Below, piece by piece: positions 38,368 to 47,648 of a DNA stretch of 64,000 nt. Origin of the DNA: Polynucleobacter sp. Adler-ghost. GTDB lineage: Bacteria; Pseudomonadota; Gammaproteobacteria; Burkholderiales; Burkholderiaceae. A program made the position numbers and the translations under genes. The notes under the pieces are model-generated. The model was not told where the DNA came from, ran no database searches, and was given only the letters and a program-made list of their open reading frames with translations. Position 1 is the first letter of the stretch, and every line of letters starts with the position of its first letter. The stretch covers positions 964,586 through 1,028,585 of the forward strand of contig NZ_CP061320.1 in assembly GCF_018688495.1 (NCBI RefSeq), in the 5' to 3' direction.

Positions 38368-38454
38368 GCGAGGATGGCGAAATTGGTAGACGCACCAGGT
38401 TTAGGTCCTGACGCCAGCAATGGTGTGGGGGTTCGAGTCCCCCTCCTCGCACCA
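38368..38454 (+). tRNA. tRNA-Leu (UAG)
   Basis: An 87-base cloverleaf with a long variable arm, as expected for a class II tRNA. The acceptor GCGAGGA pairs with TCCTCGC, GGTTCGAGTCC forms the T arm, the anticodon is TAG in the loop TTTAGGT, and CCA is encoded. It sits between ispF and tig. Confidence 0.95.
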
Positions 38455-38511
38455 CAAGATAGCTACTTGGCTTGGGCTTCACGTAATCCGATTTTCAATT
38501 AAGAGACGAGA

Positions 38512-39849
38512 ATGGCTGTGCAGATAGAAAATTTAGGTCAGTTAGACCGCAAAGTGACCTTAGAGTTCGCTCGTGCCGATTTGGCTAAGGCGAGAGAAGA
38601 CCGTTTAGCTAAATTGGGTAAAACCATGAAAGCTGCAGGCTTTCGTCCAGGCAAAGTGCCTAAGACTATGGTTGAAAAGCAATACGGTATGCAGGTCGAT
38701 TTTGAACTCCAGTTTGATAAAGCCTCTGAACTGTTCTATGAACTGGCTCAAAAAGAAAAAATTCTATTGGCTGGCCAACCCCGTCTTGATCCTAAATCAG
38801 AATTAGACGCAGATAAAATAGTGTTTGATGCTTACTTTGAAGTCTTGCCAGAAGTAAAAATTGGCGATTTCAGCAAAGCAGAAGTAACCAAATACACAAC
38901 CGATATCTCTGATGCAGAGATCGATCGTGCACTGGATGTATTACGCAAGCAACAAGTTCATTACCATCCACGTGGCGATGCCGGTGCTCATGGTGATGGC
39001 GGCCCAAATACAGCCGCGCAAGCTGGCGACCAGGTTGTAATAGATTTTGTTGGCAAGATTGATGGTGTTGAATTTGCTGGCGGTAAAGCAGAAAACTTTG
39101 AATACGTACTTGGCGAAGGCCGTATGCTCCCTGAATTTGAAGCTGCTACATTAGGCCTTAAAGCAGGTGATAGCAAGACTTTCCCATTAAGCTTCCCAGC
39201 CGATTACCACGGTAAAGATGTTGCCGGTAAAACTGCTGATTTCACCATCACCGTAAAGTCAGTCAATTGGGCGCACCTGCCAGTAGTCGATGATGCATTC
39301 GCTTTATCCATGGGGGTTGCTGAAGGTGGTGTTGCGAAGATGCGTGAAGAGGTCAAAGAAAATTTAGATCGTGAAACCAAGAGACGCATTACTTCCTTGT
39401 TAAAAGGCGAAGTCATGGAGAAGCTCAACAGCATTTGTGAGCTGGATGCACCTAAGTCTTTGGTTGCTCAAGAGCAAGAGCGTTTAGTAGAGTCTGCGCG
39501 TCAAGACTTAATGCAACGTGGCATTCCAAATGCTAAAGATGCCCCAATTCCGGCTGAGATGTTTGCTGAACAAGCCCTTAAGCGTGTTCGCCTTGGTTTA
39601 ATTTTGAGCGACTTGGTTAAGCAGCAGAATTTGGCTGCTACTGCAGATCAAATTAAAGCGGAGATTGATGAGCAAGCTGCTACTTACGAAGATCCAAAAG
39701 AAGTGGTGCGTTGGTTCTACAGCAATCCTAGCCGCCTCAAAGATATCGAGAACTTGGTACTTGAAGATAACGTGATTAAGTATTTCACTTCGCAAGCTAA
39801 AGTGATTGACAAAGCAGTTACCTTCGAAGAACTCAGCAAGCTCAACTAA
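38512..39849 (+). CDS. tig: Trigger factor
   Basis: A 445-residue ribosome-bound chaperone that meets nascent chains at the exit tunnel. The ribosome-binding loop is GFRPGKVPKTMVEKQYG. An FKBP-type prolyl isomerase domain runs from about residue 160 to 245 (VVIDFVGKIDGVEFAGG, FPADYHGKDVAGKTADF), followed by the helical C-terminal chaperone arms. A small glycine-rich insertion with AHGDGGPNTA lies just before the isomerase domain. It leads the tig-clpP-clpX-lon cluster. Confidence 0.95.
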   Translation: MAVQIENLGQLDRKVTLEFARADLAKAREDRLAKLGKTMKAAGFRPGKVPKTMVEKQYGMQVDFELQFDKASELFYELAQKEKILLAGQPRLDPKSELDADKIVFDAYFEVLPEVKIGDFSKAEVTKYTTDISDAEIDRALDVLRKQQVHYHPRGDAGAHGDGGPNTAAQAGDQVVIDFVGKIDGVEFAGGKAENFEYVLGEGRMLPEFEAATLGLKAGDSKTFPLSFPADYHGKDVAGKTADFTITVKSVNWAHLPVVDDAFALSMGVAEGGVAKMREEVKENLDRETKRRITSLLKGEVMEKLNSICELDAPKSLVAQEQERLVESARQDLMQRGIPNAKDAPIPAEMFAEQALKRVRLGLILSDLVKQQNLAATADQIKAEIDEQAATYEDPKEVVRWFYSNPSRLKDIENLVLEDNVIKYFTSQAKVIDKAVTFEELSKLN

Positions 39850-39876
39850 GTCATTAATTAATAAAGGTCTGATCAC

Positions 39877-40506
39877 ATGAACCAGAATCATTTCCAGTCT
39901 GAGAATTTAGAGCCCAAAGGTTTGGGTTTAGTTCCAATGGTCATTGAAACCTCTGGTCGAGGTGAGAGGGCTTATGACATTTACTCTCGCTTACTTAGAG
40001 AACGCGTAGTTTTCTTGGTTGGTGAAGTAAATGATCAAACTGCTAACTTAGTGATTGCACAGTTGCTATTCCTCGAGAGCGAAAACCCGGATAAAGAAAT
40101 TTCTCTCTACATTAACTCTCCTGGTGGATCTGTATCCGCTGGACTGGCAATTTACGACACGATGCAATTCATCAAGCCGCATGTGAGCACATTGTGTATG
40201 GGTATGGCTGCCAGTATGGGAGCATTCTTATTATGTGCTGGCGAGAAGGGCAAGCGTTATGCCTTGCCGAATTCACGCGTCATGATTCATCAGCCATTAG
40301 GCGGTGCACGTGGTCAAGCTTCGGATATTGAGATTCAAGCTCGTGAAATTCTTTACCTACGTGAGCGCTTGAATAAGATTTTGTCTGATCGCACAGGTCA
40401 AACGATTGAAACAATTGCCAAAGATACTGATCGCGATAACTTTATGTCAGCAGACCAAGCCCAAGAGTATGGCTTGATCGATAAAGTCATTGATAAGCGT
40501 CCTTAA
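39877..40506 (+). CDS. clpP: ATP-dependent Clp protease proteolytic subunit
   Basis: A 209-residue serine peptidase that forms the double-ring chamber served by ClpX and ClpA. The catalytic residues are S113 in [11 protein letters not shown] and H138 in MIHQPLGG, with the Asp in the C-terminal third. The N-terminal [25 protein letters not shown] contains the short propeptide and processing region; I quote only as flanks. It lies 27 bases after tig and 26 before clpX, the conserved order. Confidence 0.96.
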   Translation: MNQNHFQSENLEPKGLGLVPMVIETSGRGERAYDIYSRLLRERVVFLVGEVNDQTANLVIAQLLFLESENPDKEISLYINSPGGSVSAGLAIYDTMQFIKPHVSTLCMGMAASMGAFLLCAGEKGKRYALPNSRVMIHQPLGGARGQASDIEIQAREILYLRERLNKILSDRTGQTIETIAKDTDRDNFMSADQAQEYGLIDKVIDKRP

Positions 40507-40532
40507 TTCAAATTTCTTTATAGACGACCATT

Positions 40533-41894
40533 TTGAGCGATATCAACACTACTACTAGCGCAGACAAAGTTCTGTATTGCTCTTTTTGTGGCAAGAGTCA
40601 GCACGAAGTTAAAAAGCTGATTGCCGGTCCGTCGGTATTTATTTGCGACGAGTGTATTGACCTCTGTACAGACATTATTCAAGAAGAGTTATCAAAGCTG
40701 CCTAAGCTTGAGGGCGATGATTCACTGCCAACACCACATCAGATTCGTGAGAATTTAGATCAATATGTGATTGGTCAAGATCATGCCAAGAAGACTTTGG
40801 CGGTAGCGGTTTATAACCACTACAAACGCTTGCAGTATTTGCCAAAGCCAAAAAAAGAGAAGCTCGATAAAGATGGTAAGCCTGTAGATTCTTCTGATAA
40901 AAAAGAATCTAAGCTTCCTGCTAAAGCCATGGTTGACGGTGTCGAGTTGGCTAAGAGCAATATCTTGCTGATCGGCCCAACGGGCTCTGGTAAAACATTG
41001 TTGGCTCAGACCTTAGCGCGTATGTTGGATGTGCCGTTTGTGATGGCTGATGCAACTACCTTGACCGAAGCGGGTTATGTTGGTGAAGACGTAGAAAATA
41101 TTATTCAAAAACTGTTACAGGCTTGCGACTACAACGTAGAAAAAGCGCAGCGTGGCATTGTTTATATCGATGAGATTGATAAGATTTCTCGTAAATCAGA
41201 TAATCCATCGATCACTCGTGACGTATCGGGAGAGGGTGTTCAGCAAGCGCTCTTAAAGCTAGTTGAGGGCACTATGGCTTCTGTGCCGCCCCAAGGCGGA
41301 CGCAAGCATCCAAACCAAGATTTCTTGCAAGTCGACACTACCAACATCCTATTCATCTGTGGTGGCGCATTTGATGGTCTTGAGAAGGTCATTCAGCAAC
41401 GTACTGCGAAGACCGGTATCGGATTTAATGCTACGGTTCCAGGTAAGGATGATCGCGGTATCAGCGACCTCTTAATTGAAGTGGAGCCCGAAGATCTCAT
41501 TAAGTTCGGCCTCATTCCTGAATTGATTGGTCGATTACCAGTTGTAGCTACTTTGGCGCAATTGGATGAATCCGCCTTGATCCAAATTTTGACTGAGCCT
41601 AAAAATGCCTTGGTTAAGCAATACCAGGCCCTGCTGACGATGGAGGGCTCTGAGTTGGAAGTTCGCCAAACTGCTTTGTCAGCCATTGCTAAAAAAGCGA
41701 TTGCTCGCAAAACTGGTGCTCGCGGTCTTCGCTCTATTCTTGAAGGATCCCTTATGGAGGTGATGTATGACCTGCCATCCCTGAAGAATGTTCAAAAGGT
41801 GGTCATTGATGAAAGTACCATTGCCGAGGGTGGCAAGCCCATTTTGGTCTACAAGCAAGGTGAAGAATCTACGGAATTGAGCAAAAAAGCCTAA
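40533..41894 (+). CDS. clpX: ATP-dependent Clp protease ATP-binding subunit ClpX
   Basis: A 453-residue AAA+ unfoldase that feeds substrates to ClpP. The N-terminal zinc domain has paired cysteines in [11 protein letters not shown] and ICDECIDLC. Walker A is [12 protein letters not shown], Walker B is [13 protein letters not shown], and the pore loop GYVGEDVE and RGF-type segment IGFNA follow. The start appears to be TTG at 40533: the zinc domain begins 13 codons later and no ATG precedes it. A short charged insertion rich in Lys and Asp, around residues 105-130, separates the zinc domain from Walker A. Confidence 0.95.
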   Translation: MSDINTTTSADKVLYCSFCGKSQHEVKKLIAGPSVFICDECIDLCTDIIQEELSKLPKLEGDDSLPTPHQIRENLDQYVIGQDHAKKTLAVAVYNHYKRLQYLPKPKKEKLDKDGKPVDSSDKKESKLPAKAMVDGVELAKSNILLIGPTGSGKTLLAQTLARMLDVPFVMADATTLTEAGYVGEDVENIIQKLLQACDYNVEKAQRGIVYIDEIDKISRKSDNPSITRDVSGEGVQQALLKLVEGTMASVPPQGGRKHPNQDFLQVDTTNILFICGGAFDGLEKVIQQRTAKTGIGFNATVPGKDDRGISDLLIEVEPEDLIKFGLIPELIGRLPVVATLAQLDESALIQILTEPKNALVKQYQALLTMEGSELEVRQTALSAIAKKAIARKTGARGLRSILEGSLMEVMYDLPSLKNVQKVVIDESTIAEGGKPILVYKQGEESTELSKKA

Positions 41895-42071
41895 TTTTTG
41901 CTATTTTTTGCTGTTTTCAGTAGTTTTTTGCCACTTTTTGCACATTTCCCCCTTGTTTTTCGCCAGGCGGCACCCACATAGGTAGTATCCTGTTCTTAAA
42001 TAATGACCGTATCTAGTGGTGCGGCATTTTTAGAGATTTTTACGGAACGACTATTTTGGAGGAATTGCCCT
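41895..42071 (+). promoter_or_regulatory. lon upstream region: phased T-tracts and a candidate heat-shock promoter
   Basis: T-tracts recur every 10 bases from about 41895 to 41960 (for example blocks ending TTTTTG at 41900, 41910, 41930 and 41940), which predicts curved DNA. A sigma-32-like promoter follows: CTTGTT near 41952 and CCCACATA near 41973, 15 bases apart. This fits the heat-shock control known for lon in proteobacteria. An ATG-preceding GGAGG lies nine bases before the lon start at 42072. Confidence 0.45.
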
Positions 42072-44504
42072 ATGCCTGGCCACTTATTACTACCCTCTGA
42101 ACCTATTCAACTGCCACTGCTCCCATTAAGGGATGTGGTGGTGTTTCCCCACATGGTCATTCCATTGTTTGTGGGTCGCCCAAAATCCATCAAAGCACTA
42201 GAAGCTGCTATGGAGACTGGCAAGAATGTGCTCTTAGTAGCGCAAAAGACTGCTGCGAAAGATGAGCCTGGCGTAGAGGATCTCTACGATGTTGGTTGCA
42301 TTGCCAATATTCTGCAGATGCTTAAATTACCTGACGGTACTGTCAAAGTATTGGTGGAAGGGGTTCAACGCGCTGAAGTCAGTCAAGTCGAAGATAGCCA
42401 AGGCTACTTCTCTTGCGAAGCTACTCCAACGCCAATGTCTTCATTAGACGCTCACGAGACTGAGGCATTACGTCGCGCCATCATGGCCCAATTTGATCAG
42501 TATGTGAAGCTGAACAAAAAAGTCCCCCAAGAAATTCTTTCCTCATTAGGTGGCATTGATGATCCAAGCCGTTTAGCGGATACCATTTGCGCGCATCTGC
42601 CAGTCAAGCTTGAGCAAAAGCAACGTTTGCTGGAAATGGCTGATGTAGTGCAGCGACTTGAAAGTCTATTGGCTGATCTTGAGAGCGAGATTGATATCTT
42701 GCAAGTGGAGAAGCGTATTCGTGGACGTGTAAAGCGTCAGATGGAAAAGAGTCAGCGTGAGTACTACTTGAATGAACAAGTCAAAGCCATTCAAAAAGAA
42801 TTAGGCGAGGGTGAAGAGGGCGCTGATCTCGAGGAACTCGAGAAGCGCATTAAAGCGGCTCGCATGCCTAAGGAAGCTCTTAAAAAGGCTGAGTCTGAAC
42901 TGAAGAAACTGAAGTTGATGTCACCAATGTCCGCCGAAGCAACAGTGATTCGTAACTTTATAGATACTTTGGTGACACTTCCATGGAAGAAGAAAACCAA
43001 GATCAACAATGATTTAACGAATGCCGAAAAGGTGCTAGATGAAGATCACTACGGTCTTGATAAAGTTAAAGAACGTATTTTGGAATATCTTGCGGTTCAA
43101 CAACGAGTTGATCGTGTTAAGGCTCCAATCCTCTGCTTAGTAGGTCCTCCGGGTGTTGGTAAAACTTCCCTAGGCCAATCTATTGCCCGCGCTACAAACC
43201 GTAAATTCGTACGTATGGCTTTGGGTGGCGTTCGTGACGAATCTGAAATTCGGGGGCATCGTCGAACCTATATTGGCTCTATGCCAGGCAAGATCCTATC
43301 TAGCTTGACTAAAGTGGGTGTGCGTAACCCTTTATTCCTCTTGGATGAAGTCGATAAGATGGGCATGGATTTTCGTGGAGATCCTGCAAGTGCCTTGCTA
43401 GAGGTTTTGGATCCGGAGCAGAATCACACGTTCCAAGATCACTATGTTGAAGTTGATTTTGATCTCTCAGATGTGATGTTTGTTGCTACATCGAACTCAT
43501 TGAATATTCCCGGTCCACTATTAGATCGATTGGAAATTATTCGTCTTGCTGGCTATACGGAAGATGAGAAGACGAGTATTGCTACCAATTACTTGATCCC
43601 CAAACAGATTAAAAATAATGGTCTCAAGAAAGATGAATTGAAAATCGAAGAATCTGCTGTCCGCAGCATGATTCGTTATTACACTCGTGAAGCAGGCGTT
43701 CGTTCCTTGGAGCGAGAAATCAGCAAGATTTGCCGTAAAGTGGTGAAGTTGCTTCTCCTGAAAAAAGAAGCTGCTCCAGTCACCGTAAACGCTGACAACC
43801 TAGAGAAGTTTTTGTCTGTGAAGATGTATGACTTTGGTCTCGCAGCAAAAGAGAATCAAGTTGGCCAAGTAACTGGTCTGGCTTGGACAGAGGTTGGCGG
43901 CGATCTACTGACTATCGAAGCAGCAGTCATGCCGGGCAAAGGTGTTATTACTCGTACGGGCTCCATTGGCGATGTCATGAAAGAGTCTGTAGAAGCAGCA
44001 AAAACTGTCGTGCGCTCACGAGCAAGAGCGCTTGGTATTACTGACGAAGCATTTGAGAAGAAGGATATTCATATTCACTTCCCCGATGGCGCGACTCCGA
44101 AAGATGGCCCATCAGCTGGTATCGCAATCACGACTGCCTTGGTATCTGTATTTACAGGGATTCCAATCCGTTCAGATGTCGCAATGACGGGTGAGATTAC
44201 CTTGCGTGGAGAGGTTCTTCCGATTGGTGGTTTAAAAGAGAAGCTATTGGCAGCGCATCGCGGCGGCATCAAGTTAGCATTGATTCCAGAGGAGAACGTC
44301 AAAGATTTAATTGACATTCCTGACAACGTCAAGAATGCAATTGAAATCGTACCGGTTCGCTGGATTGATAAAGTCCTGGAATTGGCTTTAGAGAGAAAAC
44401 CGGTTGCTTTGCCTGAGCCCACGCCTGAAGAGCTTGCAAAAAAGGCTACCGAAGCCAGCAAAGCCAATGAAAAGATTTCTTCTGGAGAGGTCTTGAAGCA
44501 CTGA
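42072..44504 (+). CDS. lon: ATP-dependent protease Lon
   Basis: An 810-residue AAA+ protease that degrades damaged and regulatory proteins. The N-terminal LON substrate domain starts LPLLPLRDVVVFPHMVIPLF. Walker A is GPPGVGKTSLGQS, Walker B is LFLLDEVDKMG, and the Ser-Lys proteolytic dyad has S681 in KDGPSAGIA. The ATG at 42072 is preceded by GGAGG; the frame is open to 42003 but those residues are not Lon-like. It follows clpX by 177 bases and probably has its own promoter. Confidence 0.96.
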   Translation: MPGHLLLPSEPIQLPLLPLRDVVVFPHMVIPLFVGRPKSIKALEAAMETGKNVLLVAQKTAAKDEPGVEDLYDVGCIANILQMLKLPDGTVKVLVEGVQRAEVSQVEDSQGYFSCEATPTPMSSLDAHETEALRRAIMAQFDQYVKLNKKVPQEILSSLGGIDDPSRLADTICAHLPVKLEQKQRLLEMADVVQRLESLLADLESEIDILQVEKRIRGRVKRQMEKSQREYYLNEQVKAIQKELGEGEEGADLEELEKRIKAARMPKEALKKAESELKKLKLMSPMSAEATVIRNFIDTLVTLPWKKKTKINNDLTNAEKVLDEDHYGLDKVKERILEYLAVQQRVDRVKAPILCLVGPPGVGKTSLGQSIARATNRKFVRMALGGVRDESEIRGHRRTYIGSMPGKILSSLTKVGVRNPLFLLDEVDKMGMDFRGDPASALLEVLDPEQNHTFQDHYVEVDFDLSDVMFVATSNSLNIPGPLLDRLEIIRLAGYTEDEKTSIATNYLIPKQIKNNGLKKDELKIEESAVRSMIRYYTREAGVRSLEREISKICRKVVKLLLLKKEAAPVTVNADNLEKFLSVKMYDFGLAAKENQVGQVTGLAWTEVGGDLLTIEAAVMPGKGVITRTGSIGDVMKESVEAAKTVVRSRARALGITDEAFEKKDIHIHFPDGATPKDGPSAGIAITTALVSVFTGIPIRSDVAMTGEITLRGEVLPIGGLKEKLLAAHRGGIKLALIPEENVKDLIDIPDNVKNAIEIVPVRWIDKVLELALERKPVALPEPTPEELAKKATEASKANEKISSGEVLKH

Positions 44505-44621
44505 TGCCATTGGATGTATGAGGGATTTTGAGTCAGATTGAACGGTTTATTACAGCCCAATTTGGTGAAGAATCCCTCTTTTATTCTCACACTAGGTTAC
44601 AATCTCGTCTGTATTAATTTG

Positions 44622-44697
44622 GGGCGCTTAGCTCAGATGGTAGAGCGTCTGCCTTACACGCAGAATGTCGGCGGTTCGATCCCGTCAGCGCCCACCA
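44622..44697 (+). tRNA. tRNA-Val (UAC)
   Basis: A 76-base cloverleaf: acceptor GGGCGCT with AGCGCCC, D arm GCTCAGATGGTAGAGC, anticodon TAC within CTTACAC, T arm GGTTCGATCC, encoded CCA. A TACAAT -10 box lies at about 44598. It sits alone between lon and the PpiD-like gene. Confidence 0.95.
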
Positions 44698-44802
44698 GTT
44701 TCCCATTTGCAATTGTTTTCCCTCCAATAGGCTTTCTAGTTCCTTCTAGACCTTCCGCCTAGTACACTCGTATTATTGATTTTATTTTCGAGCGATTAAT
44801 TC

Positions 44803-46269
44803 ATGTTTGATTCAGTACGTAAACACCAAAGACTTCTGCAGTTTGTTTTGATGTTGTTCATAGTGCCTTCTTTCGCCTTATTCGGCATCTCGAGTTATTC
44901 CGAATTTATGGATAAAGAAACTGACATTGTGAAAGTAAACGGTAAACCCATTACTGCACAAGAAGTAGATGCAGCTGCAAAACGTCAAGCTGAGCGTGTT
45001 GGTGGAAATGTTCAGATTGCTCAAAGCTTGCCGTTTCGTCAGGCAATCCTAAATGAGTTATTGCAACAGCGCATTCTTGGATTTGCTGTCAGCGACCTCC
45101 GCCTGCAAGTAGGTAAGCAAGAGCTTGTCAATAGCCTGCAAAAGATTCCGCAGATTCGCGCTTTATATCGGCAAGATGGCACATTTGATGATGCGCGCTT
45201 TAAGCAGTTGCTCGCTAGCAACGGCATGAATGAGGAGCAGTTTTATGCTGGCCAAAGTTTTGATTTAAAAATTCAACAGCTAGTAAATTCAGTGGCCAGA
45301 ACAGAGTTAGCCAGTCCAAAATTATCTGAGATTGTTTCATCTTTATATGAGACTGAAAGACAGATTCAGACTTTGCAGTTCAATGCTAAAGATTATTTAG
45401 CTAAAGTAAATCCAAGCACTGAAGAGTTGCAGGCTTTTTATGATGCCAACGCAAAGTTGTTTGAACAGCCCGAATATATTGATGTTGAATATATTGTGTT
45501 AAAGGCTGATCCGAAAGAGGATTCCAAGGCTTTTAATGAAAAAGCAGATCAGTTTGCCAATATGACTTACGACCAGTCGGACAGCTTAAAACCAACTGCG
45601 GATAAATTAAAGCTCAGCATTCAAACTCAGAAGGGCGTGACTCGTGGCGGCGCAACTGGTGTATCCAGAGACCATCCTTTAGCCAATGCCAAGGTAGTCC
45701 AGTCCCTCTATGGTGATGAGGCTCTTAAAAATAAGCGCAACACCGAGGCTGTGCAGATATCGCCCGGTGTGTTTGTATCTGCTCGAGTGCTGACTTTTTA
45801 TCCAGCACAAGTCTTACCTTATAAGGAGGTTGCGGCAGAAGTGCGGCGCCAAGTGAGTCAACGTGCCGCTGAGAAGTTGGCAATTACCGCTGCTAATGAA
45901 CGATTAGCTGTCCTTCAAAAGGATCCCAAAGATACTACGGGCTTTAGTAGCCCTACATGGATTTCACGTAATAAGCCTGGCAGCCTAGTGGGCCCATCCA
46001 TGGATGAGGTCATGTCCGTAAGTGCAAACGGATTGCCAGCCGTAGTTTCTGTTAATAATCCAGGTATTGGCAGTACGATTTATCGTATTGATCAGGTTCG
46101 TCAACCGTCAACGGTAGATGCCAAGGTTCATCAAGCGCAAGCACAGCAGATCCAAGCATTGGCTGCGCAGTCAGAGTTTGCGGGTTTTATGAGTTACTGG
46201 CGTAATAGCGCTGGTGTTAAGGTGATTAACCCACTAAAGCAAGCAAGCACGGGTAGTGCGGGAAGCTAA
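44803..46269 (+). CDS. PpiD-like periplasmic chaperone lacking a parvulin domain
   Basis: A 488-residue protein with the PpiD layout: a short cytoplasmic N-terminus (FDSVRKHQRLLQF), one membrane anchor at about residues 13-33 (VLMLFIVPSFALFGIS) and a SurA/PpiD-type chaperone domain (VKVNGKPITAQEVDAAAKRQ). PpiD acts at the Sec translocon exit on emerging outer-membrane proteins. Betaproteobacterial PpiD is usually near 630 residues with a parvulin domain after the chaperone domain. Here that domain is missing: near residues 222-250 the sequence passes from VEYIVLKAD straight to KADQFANMTYDQSDSLKP, normally found after it. The reading frame is intact, so this is a domain loss rather than a frameshift. 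Confidence 0.85.
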   Translation: MFDSVRKHQRLLQFVLMLFIVPSFALFGISSYSEFMDKETDIVKVNGKPITAQEVDAAAKRQAERVGGNVQIAQSLPFRQAILNELLQQRILGFAVSDLRLQVGKQELVNSLQKIPQIRALYRQDGTFDDARFKQLLASNGMNEEQFYAGQSFDLKIQQLVNSVARTELASPKLSEIVSSLYETERQIQTLQFNAKDYLAKVNPSTEELQAFYDANAKLFEQPEYIDVEYIVLKADPKEDSKAFNEKADQFANMTYDQSDSLKPTADKLKLSIQTQKGVTRGGATGVSRDHPLANAKVVQSLYGDEALKNKRNTEAVQISPGVFVSARVLTFYPAQVLPYKEVAAEVRRQVSQRAAEKLAITAANERLAVLQKDPKDTTGFSSPTWISRNKPGSLVGPSMDEVMSVSANGLPAVVSVNNPGIGSTIYRIDQVRQPSTVDAKVHQAQAQQIQALAAQSEFAGFMSYWRNSAGVKVINPLKQASTGSAGS

Positions 46270-46270
46270 G

Positions 46271-46921
46271 CTAGGGTAGTTTTTTCAGCAAGTTACTGTA
46301 TGGGGCCATTGAGCCCCATACATTTTTAAAGATCATGCTTTGCGCCTCTACATTGGGGTGTAGTCGATCCGCTTGAAATAATTCTGGTTTAGTGGCAACG
46401 CCTTCTAAGAAGAAGGGTAGTAACTCAATTCGCTCCTGATTCGCTATCTGAGGATAGAGCTGTTGAAATTGCTTGGTATAGGTTTGGCCATAGTTTGGAG
46501 GAATCTGAATGCCGCAGAGTAAAACCTTCGCGCCGGATTTTTTACTCATCTGAATCATCTGTCGTAGATTTGCCTCAGTTTGATTTATAGGCAAGCCCCT
46601 CAAAGCATCGTTAGCGCCTAACTCGATGAGGACAATTCCCGGTTTTTTCTGACTTAAGAGGGCGGGTAGACGAGTTAATCCACCAGAGCTTGTCTCACCG
46701 CTAATGCTGGCATTAAATACGCTCCAAGGACTTTTTTCCTTTCCAAGCTCTGCCTCAAGCAGCGTAACCCAGCCAGTGCCCCGTGGTAGGCCATATTCCG
46801 CTGAAAGACTATCGCCCAACACCAGAATGACAGGCTTTACTTGTGCCCAAGAACAAATACTCATTAAGAGGCAAAATAGACCCGTAATAAATTTATTGGC
46901 GATTAAAAGCTGAGTCTGCAT
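46271..46921 (-). CDS. TesA-like GDSL arylesterase / lysophospholipase
   Basis: A 216-residue exported SGNH hydrolase. The signal peptide is roughly MQTQLLIANKFITGLFCLLM, ending near CSWAQ. The nucleophile block is LVLGDSLSAEYGLP, the GND-type block is ELGANDALRGLP, and the Asp-His pair is in DRLHPN. These match TesA (acyl-CoA thioesterase I, lysophospholipase L1), which cleaves thioesters and lysophospholipids in the periplasm. The divergent YbbA-like ABC ATPase is also the E. coli neighbour of tesA. It converges on the PpiD-like gene with almost no gap. Confidence 0.9.
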   Translation of the reverse strand: MQTQLLIANKFITGLFCLLMSICSWAQVKPVILVLGDSLSAEYGLPRGTGWVTLLEAELGKEKSPWSVFNASISGETSSGGLTRLPALLSQKKPGIVLIELGANDALRGLPINQTEANLRQMIQMSKKSGAKVLLCGIQIPPNYGQTYTKQFQQLYPQIANQERIELLPFFLEGVATKPELFQADRLHPNVEAQSMIFKNVWGSMAPYSNLLKKLP

Positions 46922-46946
46922 TTTTCCATTCTTGAAAATTTTTCAC

Positions 46947-47627
46947 ATGAACAAACAGTCTAATTCCATTGTTGCCGATCGGGTAAGCAAGCTGGTTAAT
47001 ACGGCTGATGGCAACCTCAGTATTTTGCACGACCTGAGCTTTGAGATTGAGCAGGGCGAAAGTGTGGCCATTGTGGGGTCGTCAGGCTCTGGAAAAAGTA
47101 CTTTGTTAAGTCTGCTGGCTGGACTAGATCTGCCCAGCACAGGGCAAATTGAGCTCATGGGTCAAAACCTGAGCTTGCTAGATGAAGATGGTAGGGCACG
47201 TTTACGTGGTCAGTTAGTTGGATTCGTCTTTCAATCATTCCAGCTCTTACCTCACCTGACTGCTCTAGAGAATGTGATGCTTCCACTTGAGATTGCTGGA
47301 GAAGCTCAGGCGCAAGCTCGTTTGTCCGCCCTAGAGTGGCTAGAAAAGGTCAGCTTAACTCCTAGGGCTAATCATTTTCCTAAAACCCTTTCTGGTGGCG
47401 AGCAACAGCGAGTGGCGCTAGCACGAGCCTTCATCAATAAGCCCACCATCCTGTTTGCTGATGAACCCACTGGAAGCCTTGATGAGGCCAGCGGAAATAG
47501 GGTGATTGAGCTCCTTTTTGAGCTAAATCGAGAGAATTCCTCGACACTAGTTTTGGTAACCCATGATCCAGCCTTGGCTGCTCGGTGTGGACGCCAATTG
47601 AGTCTGCATGGCGGACGATTGGCTTAA
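46947..47627 (+). CDS. ABC transporter ATP-binding protein (YbbA/LolD type)
   Basis: A 226-residue ATPase of the MacB/LolD superfamily. Walker A is IVGSSGSGKSTLLSLLAGLD, the Q-loop is FVFQSFQLLPHLTALENVM, the signature is LSGGEQQRVALARA and Walker B is ILFADEPTGSLDE. The best match is YbbA, which with the permease YbbP is divergent from tesA in E. coli. No permease gene is present here; purL follows after 21 bases. The ATG at 46947 was preferred to a TTG five codons earlier. The partner may be encoded elsewhere. Confidence 0.9.
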   Translation: MNKQSNSIVADRVSKLVNTADGNLSILHDLSFEIEQGESVAIVGSSGSGKSTLLSLLAGLDLPSTGQIELMGQNLSLLDEDGRARLRGQLVGFVFQSFQLLPHLTALENVMLPLEIAGEAQAQARLSALEWLEKVSLTPRANHFPKTLSGGEQQRVALARAFINKPTILFADEPTGSLDEASGNRVIELLFELNRENSSTLVLVTHDPALAARCGRQLSLHGGRLA

Positions 47628-47648
47628 TCAAAACCTTATAATCTTGGC

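Noticed and set aside
42003..42071. A longer Lon starting at 42003.
   Set aside because: The extra residues are unlike Lon, and the ATG at 42072 has a strong ribosome binding site.
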